Shown: positions 34,177-42,641 of the stretch, piece after piece
Position numbering within the stretch: the stretch's first letter is position 1
Layout of the letters: every line of letters begins with the position of its first letter
Source of the DNA: CAYQTE01 sp964420285
GTDB lineage: Bacteria > Planctomycetota > Phycisphaerae > Tepidisphaerales > Tepidisphaeraceae
Length of the DNA: 64,000 nucleotides
Assembly (NCBI GenBank): GCA_964420285.1
Contig: CAYQTE010000004.1
Coordinates: 69,110-133,109 of the forward strand
Direction: 5' to 3'
Made by a program: the position numbers and the translations under genes
The notes under the pieces: generated by a model
What the model saw: only the letters and a program-made list of their open reading frames with translations
Database searches by the model: none
What the model was told of the DNA's origin: nothing

Positions 34177-36659
34177 CGACACCGCAGCACATCACCGGAA
34201 CCCACGCCATGGACGACAAACAGCCCGCCCGCTTCATCGTCATCGTCGGCACGCTCGGCTGGTTCGCCGACTCCGCCCGGCTCTTTACGGAAAAGGGCTA
34301 CGACGGCTATTTCGTCCGCACCAAGGCACTGAAGTATTTTGAGAAGAATTTCGCCAATTTCGCGTCGTTCGGATTCAGGGAGATTCGCGACCCGTTCGAC
34401 GAATTGACCAACCAGCGTTATCCCGGCGGCGGCGTGGTCATCAGCGGCAACCAGTTCGATCCGCACGGGAAAATCTACAAGCACTGCGACGCCGACGAGC
34501 CGCAACTGGCCGAATATTGGCGCGTCTCGACCCTGCTGCGAAGCCGGGGCCTGAATCTTCTGGCCGTGCGCATGGTCAACGGCGACACGTTCTTCGCCGA
34601 TCCCGGCTCGGTGGCCAAGTTTGAGTGGTTCAACCGCGTCAGCGATCTGATGGTTTACGACAGCGCCAATGTCCAGCGCTATGTGAAAACGCATTGTGCC
34701 GCCTTGTGCGACAAGCGGTCGATCGTCTCGCCGGTGGATGTGCCGCTGGGACGCTTTGCCGCGCTGCACGATCCGCCGCACACGGTCGATTATTCGCTGC
34801 ATTCGGGCCGCATCGCCAGCACCGGACTGCCCGAGATGGACAATCTGGTCTTCCTTCCGCAGCGGGCCGACCGGCCCAACCCGGGCATTTACAGGAGCAT
34901 CCTGGCCACGCGACGCTTCAGCGTTGCCGGCGACGCCACCGTCCGGCAGATGGACAAGGATCGGGCCGATATGCAGATCCTCTTCGGCCCCTTCCGCGGC
35001 GGCGTCGGACATTTTTACGACTGGTTCCACACCACCGGCGACGAGGACATCGATGCCCTGTACAAGGAAATGGTCGACTGCCAGTCGTTCAACGGGCCGC
35101 TGGGCGTGTACGAGCTGCCGCGCGTTTATCGCCTCACCAATACTCCCAGCAAGGTGCTGATGTATCTGACGCTGGGAATCCCGCCGCTCATCCCCGCCGA
35201 TCGCGCCAATTCGTTCCATCTCGACCTGATGGATCGGCAGATGTGCATCCCCATCGGCCGCGACGGGCAGGTTCCCAAACTGTCGGCCGAACGCATCGCC
35301 GAACTGCGGCGGAATATCCGCGCCAACACGCAACTGTTTACGTTCAATCCCACGTATGAGGCGATCGACGAGCACCTGCGGCTGAAGATGTCCGATCCCG
35401 GCGCGTTCGTCACCGACAGGTCGTCGGTGGTGTCGATCAGCGTGCGCCGCGACGATGACCGGCGGTTCGTCCTGGTTGTCGGCAGCCTGAGCTGGTTTGC
35501 CGATTCCATGCGCATTTTCCCGGAGCACGGATACCGGTGCTTCTATTATCGCACCGAACCGTCGTTCCGGTTTTTCGGCCGGAATTACGAGGTGTATCGC
35601 GATGTCGGGTTTACCGAAACGCTCGACCCGGTGCGGGAGATCGAGGCCGGACAGTTCGCCGGCGGCATAGTGATTTCGGGTAATCAATTCGATCCGCACT
35701 CGACCATTTACGATCATTGCGACGCCGACGAACCGGCCCTCAAGGCCTATCTCCGCCAGGCCGCCGCCATCAAGGCAACCGGCGTGCCCGCCCTGTGCGT
35801 GCGATTCGTCAACGGCGACACGTTCCTGGCCGATCCGCTGTCGATTGAAAAGTTCCAGCGTTACAACGGCCTGACGGACGTGTTTGTCACGGACAGCCCC
35901 AATCTAGAGAAATACGTGAAGATGCATTGCCCGACTCTGCGCCAGCGGCAATGGGTTGTTTCTCCGCTGGAAGCGCCGCTGAAGCGGTTCGTGCATGACG
36001 AGCCCGACGCCGCGATCGACGATTTCTTCCTGCACGTTGGCCGGCCCGGCGCGACGGCGCTGCCGCGAATCGACAAGCCGTGGGTTTTCGTTCCGCCGCG
36101 TCTGGACCAGGCCAACCCGGCCCCGTACCACACGATTCCGCTGGATCACGTCTACATGGCGGCGTGCGGCGCGCCGCTGAACCAAACCGAGCGTGACCGC
36201 AGGAAGATGTGCGAGATGTTCGGGAAATTCCGCGGCGGGATCGGGCACTTTTACGATGCCTTTACCGTCGAGCCGGGTTTGAGTGTTGACCAGCTTCTTG
36301 CCGAGCCGGCCCGCCGCCAGGCGGTCGCCGGACCGCTGGGTTCGTACGTACTGCCCCGGCTGTACCGAGTCACGAACACCGCCAGCAAGGTGGTGACGTA
36401 TTTGATGCTGGGCATCCCGCCGATCATTCCCGACGATCGGGACGGGGTGTTCTATCGCGATCTGATTGATCGCGACATGTGCGTGCCGGTGAAGCGGGAC
36501 CAGAGCGGGGTGGTCGTCAGCGACGATGATGTGCGGCGGATCCGCAGGAACATCATCGCCAACACCGAACTGTTCACGTTCGATCCGACGTTCCAGAAGC
36601 TGGATGACCTGGCGACCGCCATGCTGGTTCGCTGGGCCGCGTTGTGCAAGGTCGCATGA
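34173..36659 (+). CDS. Large protein made of two tandem ~400-residue repeats, unknown function
   Basis: I do not recognise a named family. The 828 residues are an internal duplication. Repeat 1 (about 18-405) and repeat 2 (about 430-820) share, in order, VG(T/S)LxWFADSxRxF, GG(G/I)VVISGNQFDPH, HCDADEP, VNGDTFxADP, YVKxHC, FGxFRGGxGHFYD, RVYRxTNTxSKVxxYLxLGIPP and a final RRNIxANTxLFTFxPTx. Each repeat has the look of a GT-B-type transferase (Gly-rich N-terminal loop, late P-loop-like GIPPxIPxDR). The operon context, glycosyltransferases on both sides, supports a glycan role. It ends 12 bp before a 22-bp inverted repeat that may end the operon. Confidence 0.72.
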   Translation: MTTPQHITGTHAMDDKQPARFIVIVGTLGWFADSARLFTEKGYDGYFVRTKALKYFEKNFANFASFGFREIRDPFDELTNQRYPGGGVVISGNQFDPHGKIYKHCDADEPQLAEYWRVSTLLRSRGLNLLAVRMVNGDTFFADPGSVAKFEWFNRVSDLMVYDSANVQRYVKTHCAALCDKRSIVSPVDVPLGRFAALHDPPHTVDYSLHSGRIASTGLPEMDNLVFLPQRADRPNPGIYRSILATRRFSVAGDATVRQMDKDRADMQILFGPFRGGVGHFYDWFHTTGDEDIDALYKEMVDCQSFNGPLGVYELPRVYRLTNTPSKVLMYLTLGIPPLIPADRANSFHLDLMDRQMCIPIGRDGQVPKLSAERIAELRRNIRANTQLFTFNPTYEAIDEHLRLKMSDPGAFVTDRSSVVSISVRRDDDRRFVLVVGSLSWFADSMRIFPEHGYRCFYYRTEPSFRFFGRNYEVYRDVGFTETLDPVREIEAGQFAGGIVISGNQFDPHSTIYDHCDADEPALKAYLRQAAAIKATGVPALCVRFVNGDTFLADPLSIEKFQRYNGLTDVFVTDSPNLEKYVKMHCPTLRQRQWVVSPLEAPLKRFVHDEPDAAIDDFFLHVGRPGATALPRIDKPWVFVPPRLDQANPAPYHTIPLDHVYMAACGAPLNQTERDRRKMCEMFGKFRGGIGHFYDAFTVEPGLSVDQLLAEPARRQAVAGPLGSYVLPRLYRVTNTASKVVTYLMLGIPPIIPDDRDGVFYRDLIDRDMCVPVKRDQSGVVVSDDDVRRIRRNIIANTELFTFDPTFQKLDDLATAMLVRWAALCKVA

Positions 36660-36671
36660 AACTCCAGCGCA

Positions 36672-36758
36672 AAAAAGGGGTCATAAGCCATTTCATTTCT
36701 CTGCCAAGGACGTCCGCTTTTACCGGGCGAATCAAAAAATGGCTTATGACCCCTTTTT
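36672..36758. repeat. Element with perfect 22-bp terminal inverted repeats; possible bidirectional terminator
   Basis: The arms 36672-36693 and 36737-36758 are exact reverse complements of each other (core GGGGTCATAAGCCATTT). They are separated by 43 bp and begin and end in A/T runs. The unit lies between convergent operons. The right arm's last base is the first base of the stop codon of the minus-strand glycosyltransferase. The A/T tracts make it a plausible terminator for both operons; the exact arms suggest a mobile repeat. Confidence 0.75.
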
Positions 36759-37696
36759 CAGGCGGCGATTGCTGCGACGCTCGGCGCCAGGGACAGGCTT
36801 GGCTCCTCGATTTCCAGGCGCGGCCGCGTTGTCAGGCCGGACCAGAGGCCGCGGGCGACGGCCAGGGTCGCGATGCGGTTGAAGCGGTTGCGGCGCAGGT
36901 ATCCCCACGTGCGCCGTGCCAGCGAGCGGGCCATCCACCATTTTTCGGCCCGATCAAAAGCCGGCGAATGCCGCATCAGCCAGGTCTTGTTGCGGACTTC
37001 GTAGAAGTATTTTCCGCTGGCGTCCGAGCCGGGCTGGTGGGGGGCGGCCGTCTTGTGGCAGACCACGCTGGCCGGTGCGACGACGCCAAATTCATCCCGC
37101 AAAATACGGGCTGAGAATTCCACATCGTCGTTCCACATGAAATACCCTGCCATGGGCAGGCCGTGGCGGCCGATTGCATCCGCGCGAATCAGCATCGACA
37201 CAAACGAACTGAACCGGATCGACATCGTGCCGCAAGAGGCGGCCAGCAGTTGGGCCTCGGGGTCGTACAGCTTTGGCTTGGGCACATTCATCGGATGCAG
37301 CGAGCCGTCGGTCCAGACCACCTTGCTGGCCACGACCGATGGCACGCGATGTGCCGGGAATGAATCGGCCGCAGCCAGCAGGTTCGCCAGCGTGTCCGGC
37401 CGGGCGATCGTGTCGTCGTCGAGGGTCCAGACCCAATCGCATCCCAGGCGGCAGGCGTGGCGGATTCCGGCGTGATAGCCGCCGGAACTGCCGTGGTTCT
37501 CGTCAAAATGCAGCACAATGGGGGCGTGAAGCTCGGTGGCGAGAATCCGGTCCGTCTCGTCGCTCGACGCATTGTCGACGACAATCAGCGAATCCGGCGG
37601 GCGGCTTTGCGCGGCGATGGCCGCCATCGCCTCACGCAGCAACCGGGCGCGGTTGTGCGTCACCAAGACGGCGCACACGTTCTGTGTCACGGGCAA
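36758..37696 (-). CDS. Family 2 glycosyltransferase, candidate galactofuranosyltransferase
   Basis: The 312-residue GT2 shows VCAVLVTHNRARLLREAM, IVVDNASSDETD, NHGSSGGYHAGIR and the metal site WTLDDDTI. The MWNDDVEFSARI segment is the acceptor-side motif. The GlfT-like pattern 'NxGxxGGxxxG' and direct pairing with a UDP-galactopyranose mutase gene suggest it uses UDP-galactofuranose. This donor assignment is contextual. Its start overlaps the mutase gene by 65 bp; no downstream ATG preserves the first strand, so I keep 37696. Confidence 0.8.
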   Translation of the reverse strand: MPVTQNVCAVLVTHNRARLLREAMAAIAAQSRPPDSLIVVDNASSDETDRILATELHAPIVLHFDENHGSSGGYHAGIRHACRLGCDWVWTLDDDTIARPDTLANLLAAADSFPAHRVPSVVASKVVWTDGSLHPMNVPKPKLYDPEAQLLAASCGTMSIRFSSFVSMLIRADAIGRHGLPMAGYFMWNDDVEFSARILRDEFGVVAPASVVCHKTAAPHQPGSDASGKYFYEVRNKTWLMRHSPAFDRAEKWWMARSLARRTWGYLRRNRFNRIATLAVARGLWSGLTTRPRLEIEEPSLSLAPSVAAIAA

Positions 37697-38804
37697 CCTC
37701 CTGCTCGAAGACGCTCAATGCTCGGCCAACCACCTGATCCATGTTGTAATACTGGTAATCCGCCAGCCGGCCGGCGAAGATCACCGATCCGTCCAGCTTG
37801 CGGGCTTCCTCCTCGTACAAGGCGTATTGGGCGCGGCACTCGTCGCGTGGGATTGGATACAGCGCCTCGGTTTTTCCCGGTATGTGCTCCTGCGGATACT
37901 CCCGCATGATCGACGTGTGGTCGGCGATCTGGCCGGTCATGTGCTTGAACTCGGTGATCCGCGTGAATTCGTGTTCGTTGGGATAATTGAGCTGGCCAAC
38001 CGGCTGAAACCGCTCCTTCTGAAGCGTCTGTGAATCAAAGCGCAGGCTGCGGTAGGGGAGCGTGCCGTGCATGTCGCCGAAATAGGTGTCGATGGGGCCG
38101 GTGTAGAGCATCCGTTTCCACGCGATCGACGATCCAAGCTGGCGATAATCCGCGCCCAGCATCACCGTGATGTTCCGATGGGCGAGCATGCGGCGGAACA
38201 TGGCGGTGTAGCCTTCCAGCGGCATGGCCTGATAGGTGTCCTGGAAATAGCGATCGTCAAAGCTGATATGGATCGGCACGCGGGCCGTCACCGACGGCGA
38301 CAATTGGTCCGGCGTCAAACCCCATTGCTTCACGGTGTAGTTGTAGAAGACCTTTTCGTAAATGAAATCCGCCAGCTCGCGCAGCTCGCCGGTGGCGTCC
38401 TTTCGCATCCGCAGGACCGGGACTTTGGTATCCATGCCGTATTGCCCGACCAGCAGCCGCTGGAGCCGCGCGGCCCGGTCCGGCGAAAAGAGCATGCGCA
38501 GCGAGGTCAGATTGAACGGCACCGGAACGCGCTGCCCATCGACTTCAGCCAAAACTTTGTGCGAATATTTTCGCCAGTCGGTGAACGCCGAGAGATATTC
38601 CCAAACCCGCTGGGAATTGGTGTGGAATATGTGCGGTCCGTATTTGTGAATGAGAATGCCGGACTCGTCCACATGGTCGAAGGCGTTGCCGCCGATATGA
38701 TCGCGGCGATCCACAACCAGCACCGTCTGGTCCAGTTGCGTGGCGAGCCGCTCGGCCATCACCGAGCCGGTGTATCCCGCCCCGACGATGATCCAATCGT
38801 ACAT
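37632..38804 (-). CDS. glf: UDP-galactopyranose mutase
   Basis: The FAD-dependent enzyme interconverts UDP-galactopyranose and UDP-galactofuranose. The FAD-binding GxGxxG is in DWIIVGAGYTGSVMAERLA; NAFDHVDESGILIHKYGPHI is the family signature with the substrate-site HKYGPH. PVPFNLTSL and the C-terminal FAGRLADYQYYNMDQVVGRA close the flavin site. The length of 390 residues is normal. It is followed by a GT2 gene overlapping by 65 bp, forming a galactofuranose cassette. Confidence 0.95.
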   Translation of the reverse strand: MYDWIIVGAGYTGSVMAERLATQLDQTVLVVDRRDHIGGNAFDHVDESGILIHKYGPHIFHTNSQRVWEYLSAFTDWRKYSHKVLAEVDGQRVPVPFNLTSLRMLFSPDRAARLQRLLVGQYGMDTKVPVLRMRKDATGELRELADFIYEKVFYNYTVKQWGLTPDQLSPSVTARVPIHISFDDRYFQDTYQAMPLEGYTAMFRRMLAHRNITVMLGADYRQLGSSIAWKRMLYTGPIDTYFGDMHGTLPYRSLRFDSQTLQKERFQPVGQLNYPNEHEFTRITEFKHMTGQIADHTSIMREYPQEHIPGKTEALYPIPRDECRAQYALYEEEARKLDGSVIFAGRLADYQYYNMDQVVGRALSVFEQEVARDTERVRRLGDAQPRPVAA

Positions 38805-38971
38805 GCCGATGTCTCCGCGCGCGTCGCCACGCGACCGCTATCCCTTGATCGGCAGTTGGCCATGCAACGCTTGCGGGAAAGTGGACCGATAATCCCCGGG
38901 TGGCGGCGGTGCTGTCGGCTGGGACGCGGTGTGAAATCGGCGCTGTGCCGCGGCCGGCGCACTGGCTGCGG

Positions 38972-39385
38972 CTACCGATCCATTTCGGAAAGCTCTAGGA
39001 TTCGATCCCACATCTTTGGCGGGACCGGCACAACGCCCAATCGGCTGATGCGGAGCAAATCCCAGCCCGCGAAGGCGGGATCGGCCTTGATCTGGTCGAG
39101 ACTCACCGGATGCCGCAGGGCGCGCAGCGGCTTCAATTCGACGACGGTCAGGCGATCGTCGTCCTGCCACGGATCGGGATAGGGGGCCGACGTGATCTTG
39201 GCGATTCCGACGGCCGATCGCTGGTCGCCGGTGTGGTAGATGAGCGCCAGATCACCCTTGACGGCGGTGCGCAGATTCTTCAGCGCCAGCGCGTTGGCGA
39301 TGCCGTCCCAGACCGTCTTGCCGTCGGCGCGGAGTTGATCCCAGCTGTAGCAATCCGGCTCGGTCTTGAGCAGCCAGTAGGCCAT
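38972..39385 (-). CDS. EVE-domain protein
   Basis: The 137-residue protein is a complete EVE (PUA-like) domain: YWLLKTEPDCYSWDQLRADG at the N-terminus, TVWDGIANALALKNLRTAVKGDLALIYHTG as the central signature, and VGIAKITSAPYPDPW. EVE domains bind modified bases in DNA or RNA; bacterial stand-alone members are conserved housekeeping-like proteins of unclear function. It lies alone between glf and the YlbF-like gene, 167 bp from glf. Confidence 0.92.
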   Translation of the reverse strand: MAYWLLKTEPDCYSWDQLRADGKTVWDGIANALALKNLRTAVKGDLALIYHTGDQRSAVGIAKITSAPYPDPWQDDDRLTVVELKPLRALRHPVSLDQIKADPAFAGWDLLRISRLGVVPVPPKMWDRILELSEMDR

Positions 39386-39418
39386 ATGTCGATCCGGCGG
39401 GGGGATTCACTCAATTTG

Positions 39419-39814
39419 CTACCGCGGCGGTACGGGGACGCGCTGGCCGGCTTGTGCAGCCGAACCACCCGAGCCGGCGGCCAGCGGTTTTTGATAGGTT
39501 TGGCCGACTTTTCTGAGCAGATCGACGAATTCGAGCTGCGCGAGATTCATGGCCTTGATCTTGAGGTGGGATGCCACTCGCGACTGGGCCTGTTGAAGCG
39601 TGTGTTGCTGGGCATCGGTGATCGGCACGCCGCTGGCCTCCTGCCGGGCCAGCGTCTCCAGCGATCGCTCGAAATCGCTCAAGAGCCGCGAGGCCTCGGG
39701 ATCCTCGGCCAGGGATTTCTGCGCCTGTTTGAATCGGGCAACGGCGGGATGTTGCGCAATCAACTCGCCAAGCTTCTCGGCCATGTCCAAAATCTGCTGC
39801 GTATCAACGGGCAT
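39419..39814 (-). CDS. YlbF/YmcA-like protein
   Basis: The 131-residue helical protein has the Com_YlbF layout: ILDMAEKLGELIAQHPAVAR, then FKQAQKSLAEDPEASRLLSD, a short QEASGVPITDAQ turn and a C-terminal helix. A Gly/Ser/Pro-rich tail follows. In Bacillus these proteins form a complex affecting RNase Y; in other phyla the role is not known. The ATG at 39814 has AAGGAG 8 nt upstream. It is divergent from the ThiF-like gene, 67 bp apart. Confidence 0.78.
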   Translation of the reverse strand: MPVDTQQILDMAEKLGELIAQHPAVARFKQAQKSLAEDPEASRLLSDFERSLETLARQEASGVPITDAQQHTLQQAQSRVASHLKIKAMNLAQLEFVDLLRKVGQTYQKPLAAGSGGSAAQAGQRVPVPPR

Positions 39815-39881
39815 TGTGCTCCTTGTATGGCTACCCACTATAATCAAGATTGCCCGTCCGATCCAACGGGTGAGTTGTCAC

Positions 39882-40940
39882 ATGGCCGAATCCAGCGAAT
39901 CCCGATATATCCGTCAGATGCGCCTGCCGCAAATCGGTCCGGGCGGGCAGGAGCGCCTCTCGGCCGCGACCGTGCTTCTGATCGGCTGCGGCGCGCTGGG
40001 ATGTACGATCGCCGAGCAGCTTTGCCGCGCCGGGGTTGGCACGATCCGCATCGCCGACCGCGACATCGTCGAGCGCAGCAATCTCCAGCGGCAGGTTTTG
40101 TTCACCGAAGCCGATGCCGACGCCGGCCTACCCAAGCCCATTGCCGCTGGCCAGCGGCTTGAGCGAATCAACAGCTCCGTTCGTATCGATGCCCGGGCGA
40201 TGGATGTCGATGCCGAGAACATTGTCGACTTGCTGGACGCGGCTGGACGCTCGCGGTCGGTCGATCTTGTTCTGGAAGGGACCGACAACGTGGCCGCACG
40301 TTACCTGATCAACGACATCTGCGTGCAACGCGGAATTCCGTGGATTTACGGCGGATGCGTCGGCGTCGAGGGGCGCATGATGGCGATCGTGCCGGGCAAG
40401 ACCGCGTGCCTGCGGTGCGTATTCCCCGTCCCGCCCTCGGCCGAGCGATTGCCAACCTGCGATACGTCCGGCGTGCTGGGCCCGGCAGCACAAATTGTCG
40501 GCGCGCTGCAAGCGGCGGCGGCGATTCGATTTCTCGTTGAAGGGTCGTTTCAAACGGCGCTGCTCAGTTTTGATGCGTGGCGGGCGCGGTTTCATTCGCT
40601 GGATTTGTCCGATGCCCGGCGGCGGGAGTGCGTCTGCTGCGGCCGGCGGCAATTTGATTTTCTGGTTGCCGGCGCTGCCCAGACGGCCGTCGCGCTGTGC
40701 GGCCGGGGCGCGGTGCAGATTCGCCCGCCGCGCGCCAGCGGATTGTTGGACATCGGCCAGTTGGCCGGCAAGCTGGCCTCCGTGGGTGAAGTGAATCACA
40801 CCGATGCCTTCCTGCGCTGTCGGCTGCGTGAACCGGTCGGCATCAGCATGACCGTCTTTCCCGACGGCCGGACCCTGATTCACGGGACCGCCGACCCGGC
40901 ACGGGCCCGGTCGATCCATGCCCGGTTCATTGGCGCCTAA
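39882..40940 (+). CDS. MoeB/ThiF-like E1-type adenylyltransferase
   Basis: The 352-residue protein activates the C-terminal Gly of a ubiquitin-like sulfur carrier by adenylation. RYIRQMRLPQIGPGGQERL is the MoeB opening; the nucleotide loop is VLLIGCGALGCTIAEQLCRAGVG, and IADRDIVERSNLQRQVLF holds the ATP-site arginines. D-x-N residues follow at LEGTDNVAARYLIND. Cys pairs (CLRC and CVCC) bind zinc. C-terminal to residue ~255 is a divergent domain instead of a full rhodanese domain. Its place before cysM and the JAMM protease gene suggests service to a CysO-like carrier, which is not encoded in the window. Confidence 0.88.
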   Translation: MAESSESRYIRQMRLPQIGPGGQERLSAATVLLIGCGALGCTIAEQLCRAGVGTIRIADRDIVERSNLQRQVLFTEADADAGLPKPIAAGQRLERINSSVRIDARAMDVDAENIVDLLDAAGRSRSVDLVLEGTDNVAARYLINDICVQRGIPWIYGGCVGVEGRMMAIVPGKTACLRCVFPVPPSAERLPTCDTSGVLGPAAQIVGALQAAAAIRFLVEGSFQTALLSFDAWRARFHSLDLSDARRRECVCCGRRQFDFLVAGAAQTAVALCGRGAVQIRPPRASGLLDIGQLAGKLASVGEVNHTDAFLRCRLREPVGISMTVFPDGRTLIHGTADPARARSIHARFIGA

Positions 40941-41040
40941 TGGACCGGCAGCAGATATCGAAAAGTGCTGTCTGGCATACTGGGCGCGCGGTTGAGGTTA
41001 ACTTGATAGCCCGTGGCGGGCTTCCTAGCATTCGGCTCCA

Positions 41041-42000
41041 ATGACGACTGCGGCGTTGTGCGTGACAGATTCTCAGCAGCGATCGGTTCTCGATCTGATA
41101 GGCAACACTCCGTTGCTCGGTTTTCAACGAGTGACCCAGGCCGTGGCGCCTTCGAGCGTTTTGGCCAAGGCGGAATGGTACAACCCCGGCGGCAGCGTCA
41201 AGGATCGGGCGGCGTTGAACATGATCCTCGACGGCGAGCGTCGCGGGCTGCTGACGCACGATCGCACGATCATCGACGCCACCAGCGGCAATACCGGGAT
41301 CGCCTATGCCATGATCGGGGCGGTGCGCGGATACAAGGTCGCCCTGTGCCTTCCCCATAACGCCAGCGCCGAACGCAAGCAGTCGCTGCTGGCGTACGGC
41401 GCGGAATTGATCCTGACCGACCCGACCGGCGGCACCGACGGCGCCCAGAGACAGGCGCAGAAGATCGTCGCGGCGGATCCCGACAAATATTTCTATCCCG
41501 ACCAGTACAACAACCCCGCCAACTGGATGGCACATTACCAAACCACCGCGATGGAAATCTGGCGCCAGACCGATGGGCAGGTCACTCATTTCGTCGCCGC
41601 TATGGGAACCAGCGGCACGTTCATGGGCACCAGCCGGCGGCTGAAGGAACTGAATCCGGCCATCCAGTGCATCAGCGTCCAGCCGGACGGACCGCTGCAC
41701 GGGCTTGAGGGAGTCAAGCACCTGCCGACGGCGATTGTGCCCGGCATATACGATGCATCGCTGGCGGACGATCAACTGGAAATATCCACCGAACGCGCCC
41801 ACAACATGGTGCTGCGTCTGGCGCGACAGGAGGGGCTGCTGGTGGGCGTCAGTTCCGGCGCCAACATGGCCGCGGCCCTGCTCGTGGCACAGCGCGCCAG
41901 GGGGAGCGTGGTGGTGACGATCTTCTGCGATTCGGCCGCAAAGTATCTGTCGGAGGATTTCTGGACCGAAACCGGCGCCGATGCCGCCGTCTGGCCGTGA
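41041..42000 (+). CDS. cysM: Cysteine synthase, CysM-type
   Basis: The 319-residue PLP enzyme of the beta family has the Schiff-base lysine at K54 in NPGGSVKDR, the phosphate/substrate loops TSGNTGIAYAMIGA and GTSGTFMGTSR, and LLVGVSSGANMAAAL near the end. The segment LEGVKHLPTAIVPGIYD distinguishes it from the second synthase at 42642. Flanking MoeB-like and JAMM genes match the mycobacterial MoeZ-CysM-Mec pathway, in which a thiocarboxylated carrier protein supplies sulfur. Use of O-phosphoserine rather than O-acetylserine is inferred only. The JAMM gene follows after 33 bp. Confidence 0.9.
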   Translation: MTTAALCVTDSQQRSVLDLIGNTPLLGFQRVTQAVAPSSVLAKAEWYNPGGSVKDRAALNMILDGERRGLLTHDRTIIDATSGNTGIAYAMIGAVRGYKVALCLPHNASAERKQSLLAYGAELILTDPTGGTDGAQRQAQKIVAADPDKYFYPDQYNNPANWMAHYQTTAMEIWRQTDGQVTHFVAAMGTSGTFMGTSRRLKELNPAIQCISVQPDGPLHGLEGVKHLPTAIVPGIYDASLADDQLEISTERAHNMVLRLARQEGLLVGVSSGANMAAALLVAQRARGSVVVTIFCDSAAKYLSEDFWTETGADAAVWP

Positions 42001-42033
42001 TGACTGTTAATGGCACGCGGCGGGAGGCCGAGC

Positions 42034-42516
42034 ATGAACCAACTGATACTCACCAGATCGCAGACGGCCCAGATCGAGCGGGAGGGCGTGGCGGCGTATC
42101 CCAACGAATGCTGCGGCGTGATCATCGGCCGTGATGTGCGCGATGGGGAAAACGTCCGTCGCATCGTCGAGCGGCTGGAGCCGCTGGCCAACGATTTCGA
42201 TCCCAACGAGCGGTTTCACCGGTTTTCGGTTCGCCCGACCGACCTGCTGGCGGCGGAGAAATCCGCGTCGCGCACCGGCGCGGCGGTGCTGGGTTTTTAT
42301 CACAGTCATCCGGATCATCCCGCCCGGCCCAGCGAATACGATCGGCAGCACGCGTGGGAATATTACAGCTACGTCATCGTCGCCATCGCCGGTCCGGCGC
42401 CGCGGGCGGCTGACATGACAAGCTGGCTTCTCGATGGCGAGGCGTTCAAACGCCAGGAGATCGCGCCGCCCGACAGTGAAATTCCCAGTGCCCCAGGAAC
42501 ACAGACGCTACGATGA
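42034..42516 (+). CDS. JAMM/MPN metalloprotease, Mec-like
   Basis: The 160-residue JAB1/MPN protein has the complete zinc site: E25, then H90-x-H92-x10-D103 in YHSHPDHPARPSEYD. ECCGVIIGRDV near residue 25 is the prokaryotic signature. In Mycobacterium such an enzyme (Mec) removes cysteine from the C-terminus of the CysO carrier; the position directly after cysM supports the same job here. The ATG at 42034 follows GGGAGG, while an upstream start at 42010 has no site. Cytoplasmic. Confidence 0.9.
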   Translation: MNQLILTRSQTAQIEREGVAAYPNECCGVIIGRDVRDGENVRRIVERLEPLANDFDPNERFHRFSVRPTDLLAAEKSASRTGAAVLGFYHSHPDHPARPSEYDRQHAWEYYSYVIVAIAGPAPRAADMTSWLLDGEAFKRQEIAPPDSEIPSAPGTQTLR

Positions 42517-42553
42517 GTGATCGATGTCCATGATTCGCCAACGCCCCTTGTTT

Positions 42554-42590
42554 GCGTCCCGCAACTCCACTAACGTAATAGTCGGGACGC
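42554..42590 (+). promoter_or_regulatory. Hairpin between the JAMM gene and cysK
   Basis: GCGTCCCG (42554-42561) and CGGGACGC (42583-42590) form a perfect 8-bp stem with a 21-nt loop, 51 bp before cysK. There is no following T-run, so it is not an obvious terminator. It may affect cysK expression or mRNA processing. Confidence 0.35.
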
Positions 42591-42641
42591 CTGGCGTCGT
42601 AACGGAGATCATTGATTTGGCTTGCGCATCGAGGTACCAAC

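Noticed and set aside
33903..35717. A 604-codon minus-strand open frame opposite the duplicated protein
   Set aside because: The plus-strand reading shows motif-level internal duplication, which a shadow frame would not keep; the minus frame shows none.
40941..41040. A small CysO-like carrier gene between the ThiF-like gene and cysM
   Set aside because: The 100-bp gap cannot hold a ~90-residue protein and no frame ending in Gly-Gly is present.
42517..42641. SAM or T-box riboswitch upstream of cysK
   Set aside because: The stretch is too short and shows only one 8-bp stem; none of the expected multi-helix landmarks are visible.
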